DNA of 64,000 nucleotides from Meloidogyne chitwoodi (GCA_015183035.1 JACZZP010000016.1:1488001-1552000); one strand, 5' to 3'; shown: positions 22,517 to 35,883, counted from the first letter of the stretch. Numbers and translations are program-made. The notes: generated by a model not told the origin, from the sequence alone.

Positions 22517-23358
22517 AAGAAGTGAAGAAGAATAAAAAAAGAGAAGAGAAGAGTTGTGAAAGAAATGAGAAAAAAGAAGATTTTGTTTGTTTTGCGTTTC
22601 ATAGCTGTTTTGGAGATTAATTTTAGATTTTTGAATTTTTAAACTTTCTCCAATTTTAGAAAAGATTTTTTCTTTAAAAACAGCTCTACAGCTCCTCCCC
22701 AATTAATTTTATTTATTTATTTTCTCCATTTATTAGTTAGTATATATTATTGCCATTTTTTGTTAATCAAATGTTTTAAGAGAGAGAAAGAAAGATTAAC
22801 ATTTATGGCAATCCCCGGAGAATTTATTTACCCTTGTATATACTAAAATTAATTTGTTTATGGTCCATATTTTATCAAATTATTCGTTTAAAATTACCAA
22901 TTTCTATTGGAACATAAACAAATTTTTAAATTGATTGACATTCCTTTTTTTTATCATTTTTTCGGATCAGTGTACATTTACAATTACTATATTTAGATAG
23001 AGAAGAAGATATATAAAAACATATATTTATTAAATTATTAGTTACAGTTGAAGTTAAAAAAAAGTTATTTTTAACGTCAAATATGTTTTATTTTTAGATA
23101 AAAAATAAAAAAGAAAGATAAAAAAAGATATTTAATTAAATATATGTTTTTGTTGATATATTATTTATTTTTTAATCCAATCCTTTATTTTATCCCCATA
23201 ACTTATTTTTAACACAACAATTTGTAACAATTTTTATTATTCTTTTGAAGTAAAAATTTTTTTTTAATTTTTCAAATACAATGATGTACAAAATACAAAA
23301 GTATTATTTAAGTAATTAATAATTATATATTTAGGTATTTGATTTAAAAAATCATAAT
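22517..23358. other. Convergent intergenic region
   Basis: Lies between the stop codons of the Glu/Lys-rich gene (plus) and MED12 (minus), so it should hold both 3' untranslated regions. It is AT-rich with a few mixed patches (for example ATCCCCGGAG near 22811). No gene found; open frames on the minus strand near 22300-22700 are antisense shadows. Confidence 0.5.
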
Positions 23359-26300
23359 TTAATGACCAGGTGGTCCCATTCCGCCCATACCCGTGTGATG
23401 TTGTTGTTGGGCTGCCTGCTGATCTGAAAAAATAATAAAGATTATTTTATTATATTTAAATAATTAATTTATAATATTTATTTGGTTTTTTTTATATTAT
23501 TAGAGGATAGGATTATAACCAACTAGAAGGATTACAAAAGTGTTAATAATTTCAATTTTTACATAAAAAAAATAAAATTAAAATATAGAATGAATTACCG
23601 TCTTATTAGAAAATTAACTTGTTTAATTAATAAATATTGACATATATATGAATATTATTAGTTCTCTCTTTAATTAGTTAATAGATTATTAAACAAAAAA
23701 AATAGAAATTAGTTTTAAAAATTATATAAAAAGACAAAATAAATAAAATAATTATATTGTTAATTATTTTAATAAAACAAGGACAAAGCTTCTAATTTTA
23801 CAAAACAATTAAACAAACATTAATAGTTAAAAAAAGAATTTAATCTCTAAAAATATTAATTAATTAATTTTTTTTCAGAGAAAGACTAAATTAAATTTTG
23901 AAAACATCGAGAATCTCAAAAAATCTTTTTCCTGTAGAAATTCCCAAAAATCTCAACTTTGCAGGAATTCATGACTATAAAATCCAATAAATCCTCAGGT
24001 CTAATAATTTTAAATTTACTTATGTTTTAAAATAAAAATGTTCAAAAATTGAAAAAGACTTAATGTTATATATTAGCATAAAAAACCATTTTTAAATTAA
24101 CCCAATATATTACCTTTACTTTATAAATTAAAAAAAATTTTTTTATTATTTTCTTTTTTAACTTCACTTTGTTTTTTCTGCATCAATTTTTGGTTGATAT
24201 GTTTTTTAATATCACTCATTGGTTGTTGTTGTGATTGCAATATTTGTTGTTGTTGTTGTTGTGTTCCACTATTACTACTAACTATTCCACTTAAACTAGA
24301 CATTTGTTGTTGTTGGTTAAATTGATTTGTTCTTGATTGTTGTTGTTGAGAAGAAGCAGGTGAATGATATTGTGGTGGAGGGGGTGGTTGTTGTTGCGGA
24401 AGAGGTTGATTATTAGATTGCATTCTAAATTGGGGAGGTGGTTGTTGCATAGATTGTTGTTGTTGTTGATTATTATAAATCATATATGGAGGTGGTAGAG
24501 ATCCAGAGCTAAATATAAAATAAAAAAAAATTATTATAAAAGAAAATTAAGTATTTCTTGCAAATTCTCAAATTTTTCAAAAAACCAACACTTGTGTTTG
24601 GCCCCCTTGTTGGGGAGGTGGTTGCATTTGTTGTCTTTGCTGCATTTGTTGTTGCCAATGTATTTGAGACATTTGTTGTTGTTGTGCCATCATTGCTGCA
24701 TGAGTATTCATATTCATCTGAGTAGATGGACCAATCCCTTGTGTAATTCCCTGTGAAGGTCCAGCTCCACTTGTAGCAGAAAACATATCCATGCCCATAT
24801 TATGTGGACCCAGTAGTTGATTTGCAAGTTGTTGTTTAGCTTCTCTTTTTTTCTTTTGACCTCTATAAATTAAAAAATTAAATAAAAAAATATTTTATTT
24901 ACCTTCCAGCGCCAGATGGCCCAATCCCGCCTTTACGTCGACCACCTCTTCCACTCCCTGTTCGAGGAGAATCTGTCAAGTTTGGAGTATTTGAACCAGA
25001 GCTACGAACACCTTGTGATGATTGTTGTAGTAAATTTAAAATTGGTTGTTGCGGGGGGTATGGATTTTGAATTCTAGAAGGTCCAGGTTCTCCAATTAAT
25101 GCACCAGGTGGAATTGAACCAGCCATGGACATCATTTGTTGGTGATGAAGTATTTGTTGTTGTTGATGCTTTTGTTGCTGAAGGAAGTGATGTTGAGCTT
25201 GTGTAGGTTGTTGCATCATTCCTTAAATTTTGGATTAAAATATCCATTTTACATATTATATTCACGTAAATAAATCAAGTCTATTTTTTTATTAAAAATT
25301 TGGTTAAAAAACCTTCGATTTAATAAACTTTCTATAATTTAATATTCTTTTAAATAACCTGGATGCATCTGAACATTTTGTTGCTGTTCCATCTTTATTT
25401 GATGCTGCTGATGTGAATAAGCAGCAGCACGCATGTGTTGTAGTTGTTGTTCAGATTCCATCTAAAAAAATAGAAAAGAATTTTATATTAATTTAAAAAT
25501 ACTTTATAATGTTGTTCAGGAATTGATGGTTGTGTTGGAATTATTCTTTGTTGTTGTTGTTGTTGCTGAGCTGCTGCCAAAATATTTTGTTGATAAGATT
25601 GTTGCTATAAAAAGAAAATAATTATTAATAAATTGTGTGTATAAATATAAACTTGTTTATCCTGTCTATCAATTTGGTCCTGTAGAATAAATACTTGTTC
25701 CATTTCTGGAGGTGCTAAAAACGGATCAGCATTAGCTCCTCCAATTCTTTCTTCCCCAACAATTCCAGGCCGAGGAATAAAAGAAATTGTTTGTTCACCA
25801 TTTGGGCGGATTTGTCGTTGCATCCAATGTTCATGTTTAAGCATTCGCAAAATCTAAAATTTATTTATTTAGAATTTGAAGAATAGTGAAGACATAATTC
25901 TAACCTCAACCCAAACGGCTATCCCTTATTAGGGTGAAAAGTAGAGATAGGAATTTTGTAAAAATCGGGAATCGGGAAATTTAAAAATTGAACGAACGGG
26001 AGGGACCCGGACCGGGAAAACCGGGTATTCCCGATCCCGTTTTCATCCCGGTTTCTCAAAAAAAACCGGGAAAAGGGATCGGGACCCGATCCCGTTCCTA
26101 ACTCTAGTGAAAAGAGCATTTTGAGTATTCATTAGAAAATACTCAAAAATAACCTTTTTTACATTACCTGTTTATGAACTGAAATTTGTTGTTTATCAAT
26201 TACAATTCCTTGCATTTGTGGTTTTGCCATAGGAAGATTAGATTGTGCTAATTGTTGACTAGGTTGAGAAGTAGTACTTGTACTGACTTTTGATGTTGTC

Positions 26301-29300
26301 GTTGAACTCTGAGTATTATTACTTCCAGCAAGTTTATTATGTGGGATAGAATTTGAAAAACTGTCCCAAGCTGTTAATTCAGCTTGGGACTTTAAAACAG
26401 GTAAAAGTTGTTGTAAAGAATATAATTCATCGGGAATACGAAAATTCTAAAGAAAAATTTATAAATAAATTTAAAAAATCAAAATAACCTTAAATTTGCT
26501 AACAAAAGTACTATATAATTTGTGAGGATACATTTTATGTACAAGCATTAAAAGCATATCCAAACAAGTATCAAAATATATTGTATCACGTTCATAACTT
26601 TAAAAGATAAAAAAATTTTATTTTTTAAAAATGTTATAAAAAAGATTAACGTTAGTATTTCAAAATAAAGAAGTTGAAAAAGTGCTGATACCCAAAATTC
26701 AGCATTACTGTTTGTTGTTAAATTATCAAATAAACCAACAATTAAATTTAAGCGTAGAATTACGCCATCTCTTTCAGCAAGGAAAAAACTTTGATGTGGA
26801 ATTATTGGATTCTAAAAATAAATAATAAAAAGATTTAACACATTTTTGTAGAGAAGAATCGAATAATTAATAGAAAAATCAAAGAATATTAAAATTAAAG
26901 TTTGTCTTTTTATACCTTTCTAACTCTGGCAACAACATCATCCAAATAATCAAGAAGAGTATCTACTAATTGTTTGACATCTTCTCCTTCAGTACATGCC
27001 ATCACCTTAATAATTAACAAATTAAAATAGATAGAAACAAAAATAAATTCTTTACCAAATTAAGAAAAGGTTGATAAGCAAGTAATTGTTCATATTTTAA
27101 TTGTTCAATATTTTCTGATTGTTCTAAAATTAAAAAAATATTAAAATAAAAATTATTTTTTTAATAAATACTATTTTTTGCATCTTTTTCAGGAGCAGTT
27201 TTCAAATTTTCAGCAACTACTTTAAGAAAATATGCTTTCATTGCTGAACCAATCCAAGGACACCAATGTGGATTTTGTGAGCTCATTCCTGTTGGTGGAG
27301 GTGGACTAGGCATAGCAGTGACTAAAGATGCAAGTTGCCAAAAACAGTTAATGCCAGAAGGACGAAAATCATTTATATTTAGCTTAAAAAAAAAGTTTTG
27401 AGATTTTAATACTTTTTCACTGAATAATACTTCTTCTTCATGATGACGATCTTTAATATTTAATCTTGAAAGAAAAAGCTGATGAATAGCAGTAGCAATA
27501 TTATTAAACAAAAACATTGTCATTTGATAATGATTAGCTAATTGTTGATTTCCATTACCTAATTTGGACATTTGACTCTCAGGAAAAGTCTAAAAAAACA
27601 AAAAATATAAATATTTTTAAATAAAATTTATTTAAACCTCATTAATTATCAATTTAAAATCAAAATAAGTAGCACGCATATTCCATATAGAAAGCGCAGA
27701 AAATAATTTTTCATAAATTGTTTTGTCTGTGCATTCCATCAATTCTTGTTTAATATTTCTTTCACTTTTTCTTCTGAGTGCAACTCTAAGAAGTTGTTGT
27801 CCAACAGAATGATTTTTAAGTCGAGAACAATTAATAAAGTTATCCATATCATTATCACAAGAACAAATAACAAACATTCTTTCTATTACCCAATCTTGAT
27901 CACAAATACTTAAAAGAGCACAGCGAGCAATCGCAAGTTGTTTAGAAAACTTTCGTAAATTTGTCTGAAAAAATATCCGTCATTTTCTCGAAAAAATATA
28001 TAAGAAGATTAAAAACGCTCACCGCATCTTTTCTACTTGCTTCCACCTTTCTTTTCAGTTCATCTACCAATTGCATTATAACAGAAAGTAATGGAAACAA
28101 AACAAAACTCAGCTCAGAAAGATGAGCAATTTTTAATGCTAATTGATTACAATCTCTTCTAAGAGTAACAGTTTCATTACGTTGTCCAAGATCATTACCT
28201 AAAATATTAAAAAATATCAAATCCTAATTAAAAAACAACACACAAATAAAAGGCATATCATCAGCACAAACAAGAACAGAACAAATATAAAGAGCCAAAC
28301 AAAATCCATTATCTAAATCATCATTAGCAAAGCCTCCTTCTTCTCTTATAATTGAGTAAAATACATTGGAAATAAGTCGACATATAAGAGCATGAGGGGA
28401 AAAAGCATATTTAGAGGCCAAAAGAAGAACAAATGTGGCTAATGCATAGTGTGTAGAAAAATCATTTACCTAAAATAAAAAATATATTTTTAAATAAATT
28501 AAAATTTTTTAATGCTTATGTTAGAAGCAAATGGAACAATACTTTCTCTATGCACAAACGAAAATGGGTCTTGAAGAAAAATTTCATTTAAAGGAAAATT
28601 CCCTTCCCGAAAAAAATTAATTTAAAATAAACATTAATTTCAAAAAGCATTTCATTCCAATTGCTATTATTTGAAATATTTGAACAACAAAGTTCTTGAA
28701 TAGCACTACACCATTCAGTTTCTAGACCAAGCTGAGTCGATACATGCGCACAGAAATTAGCTAATTCAACTAAACGTTCATAATCTCGACCATAAGAATT
28801 AGCAGCACGAAAGGCGTTTACAACAAAACTAAAAAAATTAAAAAGAAATATTTTTTAAATTAAAAATTGTTCAAATACCTATACTTTGAATGTTCATTTT
28901 GTATTCCCTGTAAACGAATTTTTAAATCATTGTATGATGAAAATCGACTGAAATATATTAGAATATAAAAAGAATCAAAAAATATTTACGAATTATGCAA
29001 AGAAGATTGATTAAGTTGATCAACCATTAATTGTTGATCATATTTCAAATTTCGTGCTAATGAACCAGATCCAGCAGAAGGGAAGAACTGTGTCAAATCT
29101 TCATATTTACCAAGTAAAGTAATTGTTTCATTCCCTTCTTCCTCCACAATGTTTATCAATTTATTTCTTGTATATAATAAAAATACTGCAATTGTTCTTG
29201 ACCAGCATGTGATAGGAGATTTCTGACGTACTAATTCAATTTCAGTTTGAATCAATTTATAAAGACTATTGTAAATTAAATGAGCTTCAGGTGAATGGAG

Positions 29301-32300
29301 AAAATAGTAAAAATGTTCAACCAAACGAACAACAATTACATACGCGAGCTAAAATTTTATTGTAATTTTAAAGAAAATAAAGAATAAAAAATATTTATTA
29401 ACAGCAGATTCTTTTTTTTTAAATTTCAAACCAAAATCCTTGGTTTTAGAAAACGAAAAAATTATTATAAAAACCTGCGATGTAAGTGAGTTTGGAATTG
29501 TATCAATTTTAATTTTTTGATTTGATTTGGAAAATTCAAGTTCAATTTGAACAAGAAAAGACAAAATTTCAGCAGATAAAGTCAACAAACTGTGAGGATT
29601 TTTACAAATCTAAAAACAAAAGAAAATCTATTAAAAAATAAAATAATAATATACAAATATCATTTCACAAAGAATATCCAGACATTCAGAAGTTGGAAAT
29701 GGTGGCAAAACTGCTTGTTGTTCACTTAATTGACGTAAAAATTCTACAATTGAATCAACAAAATTATCAGCACACCAACCACAAATTACTAGTTGATCAA
29801 AATAAGTTTGGGCTCGGAATCGATCCATTTGCTCATTAATTTGTTCATTTGTACATTTTCTTTTATAACGGAGTTCACGACTTGGAGAATCAGGAGAAGG
29901 TTGGACAATTTCGACGCTAAGGCGCTTCTTTAAAAAATCATTTTTAGTAACAACTTGGGTAGATAGTTCAGATATCCAGAGGTTAAAAGGTGAGGATATT
30001 CGAAAATTTTCGTTTCGGTTCTTGGTTCCTGATCCCCAGTAATTCTTCAGGAACCTCCAAAATTTGTTACAACCATCAAAATTATATAATTTAAGAACCC
30101 ATAATTTGCAAATTGCTCTAGCAACTGTGCGCAAAGATTCTCGAACTTGATCCCTCTGATCAGAAATTCCGTATAGAACTATAGCTCTTTGATTACAAGC
30201 ATCTCTATTTGATTCTAATTGTGCAATAGGCAGATGAAGAATAAAACGTTCATGAAAACTAAAAATATTAAAAAGTTATATATTTTTCTAATAAGCCAAT
30301 AATCTATAAATATGTTTTAAATTTTTTACCTAAGTTTAGATTTTATATTTAAATGAGGATGAACATCAGATTCATATTCTTGTTGTAATTTAGCAAATTC
30401 ATCAGATTTTTGCTGATTTTGAGTTAAACCAATAAATGGGTTGTTATTATTAGAAGGAACAGAAGGGGTTGTTGGAATAAATGAAATGATCATTGGGTTT
30501 TCCTGTATAATAAAAATATTTTAAAATTTTAAAGCAAAAAGTTTATTAAAAAGTTTATTAAATGTACAAATAATATAATAGTTCAACATTTAATTTTAAA
30601 AACCTGTCTAGCTTGCGTCAAATCAACAGATTGTCTTTTTGAAGAAGCTTGTTGTTCAACACGTTCTAGGCCGGAAGATTTGGAAGACTTTAATTTTTGA
30701 TATAAAGGAGAATTTCCCAATGACCCATTTCTCATCAATGCACAAACATAACGATCATGATCAAAAAGCCCAACACGTTGTAATTCATAAAACAACAGCA
30801 TTAAATTTCCAAATTCCACTCTAAAACGTTCAACATTTCCTTCTTCACTCTTCTCATTAAAGACCCAATCTCTGTTGAGACAATCAACTAACAAATCATG
30901 AATTGATTTAAATGAATCAAATTTATTTTGAGATTTGGAAAGCATAAAAAGAAGTTTTGTAACAATAAGAGATCTATGAGTCCCTGAACGTTCTGCAGTA
31001 ACAGCCCAAAGAACAAGCATTCTGACGCGAATATTTATACCAACAAATTCATTTTTCTATTAAATGTAAAATTTAAAGAATGGATGAAAATAACTTCCTT
31101 TTTGATTTATAAATAAAGCAAATTTATAAAATTTGAATATGTGAAATAAAGGGTCGAAAACTAAAAATTAGAGGCAACATAGAAAAATAAATCAAAAAGG
31201 AAGTGAAAAATAATAATAAAAAAGTAAACAACCTCCTCTTTTGGAAAAATGTTTTCGTAAAGTATTTGAAGAGCATTAGGCTTATCAAATGGAATAGTGT
31301 CAAAATAAGAAATTATATTCAGACATTCCTCAATTATAGCTTCTAAATTAAGTTTATTAAAATTTTTATTTAAAGATAAAAAACCAATTCCAAATTGGGA
31401 ATTTGACGGATTAATGAAAGCCCAACGATCTTCTACAGCTAAACTCCTCATCTTTATCTCATCTACTTTTTTGTTCAATAAACCTAACATTTTGTTCTTG
31501 AATGATCCAGAAAAGTGCTGGCAAGTAACTTCTATTTTACAAGGAAGATAATCAAGCGGAGAACCACAAAGCTACAAAAATTATTTTCATCAAAAAAATT
31601 TTTTGTGTTACCCAAGTAATACTTTGCAAAGCATTTTCTTTTTCAATTGCACGAGAAATTTTAGAACTTTTAAGACTTCCTTCCAAAAGTTCTTGAGGTT
31701 CAAAAGGTGTCCAAACTAAAGCAGAAGGACAGTCTAGGAGGATAGCATGAAGAAATCCAAAAATTACTAACAACGTTGGCCTATGATGTTGACAATTGGT
31801 CAAATCATCAAAGCAAGTTTCAGGTGAAATTGGTGATAAATTTTGACTAAAAATTGAAAATTACTCGTAAATATAATATACTTTCTCATCTTTTCATAAT
31901 CTTTTCTATATTGCAAAAGACGCGAGCAAAGAATAAATGCCAGCCTACGGGCAATAAACACATTTTGTGTGACAATATCAGTAAATTGAGTCATAAGTAT
32001 AATAAGAATACGAAATGTTTGAGGTTGTTCCATTGAAAAATTGGAAAATTCAGAAAGTAATTCGCACATTTCTAATACAAATTCATGTCGATCTAGCATT
32101 CCATCCTTAATTTATAGTTTAATTTAAGCTTTAAAAGAGTTAAATCTAGCATTTAAATGAATTCAAAGTTTTGTTAAAAAATAACCTCAAATGAATGTTT
32201 TATCAATGCGGCGTAATAAGGCCATCGTTGATAATAAATATTTTGCTCAAGTTGTCCAGGTATTGCTTTATCGAATTCCCGTAGCAGACAACGCAAATAT

Positions 32301-33221
32301 CGAATAAAAAATTGACGTTGGTCTTTAAGGAAAATTTTATAAAATTAAAATTGAATATATACCGCTAGAGTAATCATCACAAGGCAAAGTATTTCCACCC
32401 TTCTTCTGTTTGCTAACAGTCACAAAAAATGGATGTGCAACTTGATTCTAAAAAAATATTTTAGTTGGCAAAAATTATATTTTACCATTTTCAAAAACCA
32501 AATAGCTTTTTGAATTGGTACTCCTTTTTCATATAATAAGCTCATTGCCTCACATAAAGGAACAATTTTTGCAGAAGCCATAGAGTTTAAGTGCTCATAT
32601 GAACCTCGACAAAATCGTGGAAAACATGCCGCTAATGAATGACGTTTGCTATCCTTTAATTGAATTCTTTTTCCAGAAACCAAAGATTCAAAGAAATCTT
32701 CACGAAAACTGTTGTCAAAAATAAAACCGCGAACATTGTTTTCTTTTATCCAATTTTTATCAAGCCAAATCACATTAAGTTCATTCTTTTTGTTCATTAT
32801 CTGTTTGATCCATCGAGCAGCACGATATAGTTGATCATCAGTCGCAAAAATTCGGTTATTCTAATGTAAGATAATTTAGTGACAAATAATTATTATTTTT
32901 AGAATTAAATTATAAACTATTCAAATCAGAAAAAAATTAAAGTTAAACCTTCATAAGCGAATCATATTCATGTCTGACCAAAGCACTATGAATAACTTCA
33001 ATTTGATAACCACGAGCAAGCCGATCATGACCCAGATTGTCTTCCTCCTGTTTTTCTTGTTGAGGAAAAACATCTGGATGCATAACAGTAATACCACCGG
33101 AACATTTTTCAGAGCCTCCACTTTGCCTAAAAGAATCACTCCTTCGGTTGTGCCTTTTGAGTGGCCGAGCATCAGGACTAAGTTGACTGCGATTTTGCAT
33201 GCGTTGAAAATATTGCTGCAT
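23359..33221 (-). CDS. MED12: Mediator complex subunit 12 (MED12; C. elegans dpy-22 type)
   Basis: Large minus-strand gene of many short exons from the ATG at 33221 to TAA at 23361-23359. The start has ARPLKRHNRR and HPDVFPQQEKQEEDNLG, matching the RPLKR..PDVYPQ..KQ.ED opening of MED12. Landmarks follow in order: IVPLCEAMSLLYEKGVPIQK (32.6 kb), DGMLDRHEFVLEMC (32.1 kb), FLHAILLDCPSALVW (31.7 kb), VEDRWAF (31.4 kb), LVLWAVTAERSGTHRS (31.0 kb, the LCEWAV domain) and VERFRVEFGNLMLLFYELQR. A long helical PQL-like middle region (30.1-26.2 kb) leads to a very Gln-rich OPA-like C-terminus (25.8-23.4 kb) ending GMGGMGPPGH. MED12 joins cyclin C and CDK8 to the kinase module of Mediator in the nucleus and mediates repression and activation, including Wnt outputs. 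One intron carries a hAT-like element (25942-26106). It lies 146 bp downstream of the GDE1-like gene on the same strand. Individual exon ends were not all verified. Confidence 0.93.
25942..26106. mobile_element. hAT-like MITE in a MED12 intron
   Basis: 165 bp with imperfect inverted ends TAGAGATAGGAA / TTCCTAACTCTA, flanked by a perfect 8-bp duplication GTGAAAAG (25934-25941 and 26107-26114). The interior is made of CCGGGA-type words (ACCCGGACCGGGAAAACCGG). The TAGAG start and 8-bp duplication fit a non-autonomous hAT element. It belongs to the same family as 35994-36308. The apparent Gly/Phe-rich open frame over it is not a gene. Confidence 0.85.
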
Positions 33222-33367
33222 AGTTCACAAACTTTTCATAAAAAATTTATATATATTAAGCTAAGAAAAAATATTAAGAAATAATTCGAAAATAAACAAA
33301 TTATAAAAAATAAAACAAAATTTATTATATTAACAATTTTATACAAAAACATTTAAAATAAATACAA
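33222..33367 (-). promoter_or_regulatory. Candidate intercistronic region between GDE1-like gene and MED12
   Basis: 146 bp between the GDE1-like stop codon and the MED12 start on the same strand. Read on the minus strand it holds an AATAAA-type polyadenylation word followed by a T-rich stretch and a TTTTTTCTTAG acceptor about 38 bases before the MED12 ATG. This is the layout of a nematode operon in which the downstream mRNA is trans-spliced to a spliced leader. It is inferred from spacing only. Confidence 0.4.
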
Positions 33368-35122
33368 TTAATTTTTCTCTGAATTCTCATTCTTAAGCAA
33401 ATGATTAGCAATATATGGGACATCAGTAAGAAAAGGAATTTTAAGTTCACGAGAAAGCCAAGCCTAAAATTGTTAATTTTTTATTGTGAAAATTACTTAA
33501 AAACCATTTCATTTCGTTCATTGACAGTCCAAGCACAAACTTTAAGACCACGAGCATTCATTAATTTTATATAGAAACTAAATATATTATAATAAATTTT
33601 AAAAATAATCAAAAAAGTTACTTTGAAATTTCCCGACGTTCAGTGAGTACCATATTAACACCAAGAAACTCGGGAATCCACAATTTTATACTTAAAATCC
33701 ACAAAATATCCAACAAAACGGCAAACGAATGAACCATTTTAGAAGAAAAACGAGGCACAGTAAATTCCAAATCTTCATAAGAAATGAACCTTAATAGAGA
33801 AATAATTTTGCAAAAAATTAATATTTATCAATTTAATTTACCAACGACGCCAAGTTATTCCTGCATGTGACATTAATTTTTAAGGTAAAATGAAAAAGGA
33901 ATTAAAATATAGAAATACTCACCAGTAAGAATATTGTGATTTCCTCTTTTGATTCGGTAAACGACAGAGGGGAAGAATGAACAGACAATTGCTTTATTGT
34001 AAAGCTTGTAACGTTCAAAAAGAAGAACAATTTGCTTCACTAACTGTTGGGAATTTAAAAATGAAATAACAAAGCTTATTAATTTTCTACTTTTTTGAAA
34101 AATAAAAAAATAATAAAACATTCACCAATTTATGGACCATTAATAAATTTTACAAACCTTTGGTTCCTTATCCTTTATATCAAAAAGCATTTTAATATTG
34201 TTTTTAATAGCCCATTCAATTAATTCTTCCAATGTAAAGAGAAGCTCTGGATCGCAAACAACATCAGGAGCATTCAAAGATCTAATAATATGTAGTATGT
34301 ACATTATTACAAGAAAAAGGTAAAGAGAGATAAGCTTTAGTGACATTTTTTTAATCTTAATAAAAAGATTAAATGTTTTATAATAATTTAAAAATGATTT
34401 AAAATTATAAAAAATAATTTTTAGTTTTAAATAAAAAACCTAAATTTAGCAGCACAATTACACTTAGCCAATTCTTCAAGTGTATATTTATTTAATGCTC
34501 CAGTCATATTTGTTGTTCGATCAAGAAAGTCGTCGTGCATCAAGACAGGGACAAAATCTTTGGTAAAGCCAATATCAAATTCAACTAAATCAACGCCTTC
34601 CTTTCTAGCCTGTTCAAATGAAGCGAGTGTATTTTCTGGAGCATTTAAAGGACTGCCTGTTTATGTTAGAATGGAAAATTTTTTAATAAAAGAATTTTTA
34701 TAGAAAATTTAGAATAAATCTGGAAATTTGGATTAATTCTAAAAGAATTTTAAAATGTTAGAAAAAATAAATTTGTTTACGAATTTTTTTAGCATTAAAT
34801 TTCATAAATTTTTTAACAAAATAATTAAAAACCTCTATGGCCGCCAAAACAAAAGCCATCAAAAAAAGCGGACACCTAAAAATAGTTTAATAATAATGTT
34901 TAAAAAAGTTTTCATAAATTTTTTGGATTTGCACGCAAATTTCGAAAGAACATAAATAAGCCAATCAAAATCGTAGAAATATGCAGAAATATGCTCCAAA
35001 CTAAAAAAAGTTAAAAATTTAAATAATAAATATAACTTAATATTAATTGATGAAAATGGCCATTGATTGTAATAAATACTAAATATAATACAATAAATAA
35101 AAATTGGAAGCACTTCTGACAT
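33368..35122 (-). CDS. Glycerophosphodiester phosphodiesterase, GDE1/MIR16-like membrane protein
   Basis: Minus-strand multi-exon gene ending at TAA 33370-33368. The N-terminal exons are hydrophobic (MSEVLPIFIYCIIFSIYY, probable membrane anchor), but the exact first exons are unsure. The GDPD catalytic start GGHRG lies near 34840-34827, followed by APENTLASFEQA and VDLVEFDIGFTKDFVPVLMH D (34.66-34.54 kb): the HRG..E..D..H set of metal-binding and catalytic residues is present. Later exons give FTLEELIEWAIKNNIKMLFD IK, AIVCSFFPSVVYRIKRGNHN, a hydrophobic segment and NARGLKVCAWTVNERNE near the end, which follow human GDE1 rather than the bacterial-type short enzymes. GDE1 hydrolyses glycerophosphodiesters, including glycerophosphoinositol and N-acyl ethanolamine precursors. 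It is probably co-transcribed with MED12 downstream. Length is about normal for the family. Confidence 0.8.
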
Positions 35123-35230
35123 TCTTTTAAAAAAGACGAACTTCTCCTTCTTTTTTATTTTTTATTAGCTTATTCCATATAAAGAAATTCTGAATTCAAA
35201 AGGAATTACGAAAAATATTCTCGTAACTAT

Positions 35231-35883
35231 GGTAAACCTTTCGAATACTGGATTTTTTTAAAACTGCTAAATTATATATCATTCGAAAGAGCTCGTCGAG
35301 CTGAGTTGAATGACACTAAAATTAGTCCGCGGAAACATGCATGGACCAAGTTACAGATCCCCAAAAATTGAAAAACCATAGGAGGGAGTAAGCTCATTTG
35401 GAGTGATTACCGCGGCTGCACTTAAATTATTTTCACTGAATTAATTATTTTGTTGTAATTTGCGCCGTAGAATAACGCATGTACCAAAAAGCCAACGAGA
35501 GATGAGCTCCCAAATGAAGAAGTCATAAAACACTCCCAATAGGTCCAAGTTTGGCGTGCTTCAAACAACTTCGATCCGTCATACCTTTGTTAATAATCGT
35601 TCAATCAAGACGATTTTGGTCTCATTCGATAGGTCATCAAGAGCACTTTCGAAAGAATAAATCGATCTTAAATGATTTGAAACACTATAAAAAAGCATTC
35701 TTAATTTATTTAAAGGCGCGGAAAACCAAATTTTTCGCAAATAATTTTTTTTTATTTTGTATTTGTGAAAAATGGTTTTCCGCGCCTTTAAATAAATTAA
35801 GAATGCTTTTTTATAGTGTTTCAAATCATTTAAGATCGATTTAGATCATTTTAAAAAAAATCCAGTATTCGAAAGGTTTTCCC
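35231..35883. mobile_element. Foldback element with internal hairpin
   Basis: 653 bp, flanked by a perfect 8-bp duplication GTAACTAT (35223-35230 and 35884-35891). Terminal inverted repeats of about 40 bp contain CCTTTCGAATACTGGATTTT; the ends read GGTAAACC on the left and, complemented, GGGAAAACC on the right. The left half (35280-35600) matches the elements at 18.6 and 47.0 kb, including the CACTCCCAATAGGTCCA core and ATTACCGCGGCTGC. The right half is a long hairpin (35661-35840). No transposase. The 8-bp duplication and GG-starting ends would fit a Mutator-, Merlin- or hAT-derived element. Opposing open frames in its right half are mirror images from the hairpin. Confidence 0.88.
35661..35840. 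repeat. 180-bp near-perfect hairpin
   Basis: The left arm (35661-35736, starting ATCGATCTTAAATGATTTG) and right arm (35767-35840) are almost exact reverse complements over about 74 bases, separated by a ~30-base A/T loop. The arms include AAAGGCGCGGAAAACC and its complement. It lies within the foldback element. A transcript would form a long double-stranded RNA of the size cut by Dicer. Confidence 0.9.

Noticed and set aside
22303..22702. Minus-strand open frames rich in Phe, Leu and Ser
   Set aside because: Antisense shadow of the last exon of the Glu/Lys-rich gene.
35551..35844. Two opposing open frames with almost the same protein
   Set aside because: Both come from the near-perfect hairpin at 35661-35840, which reads the same on the two strands. 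It is not a gene pair.
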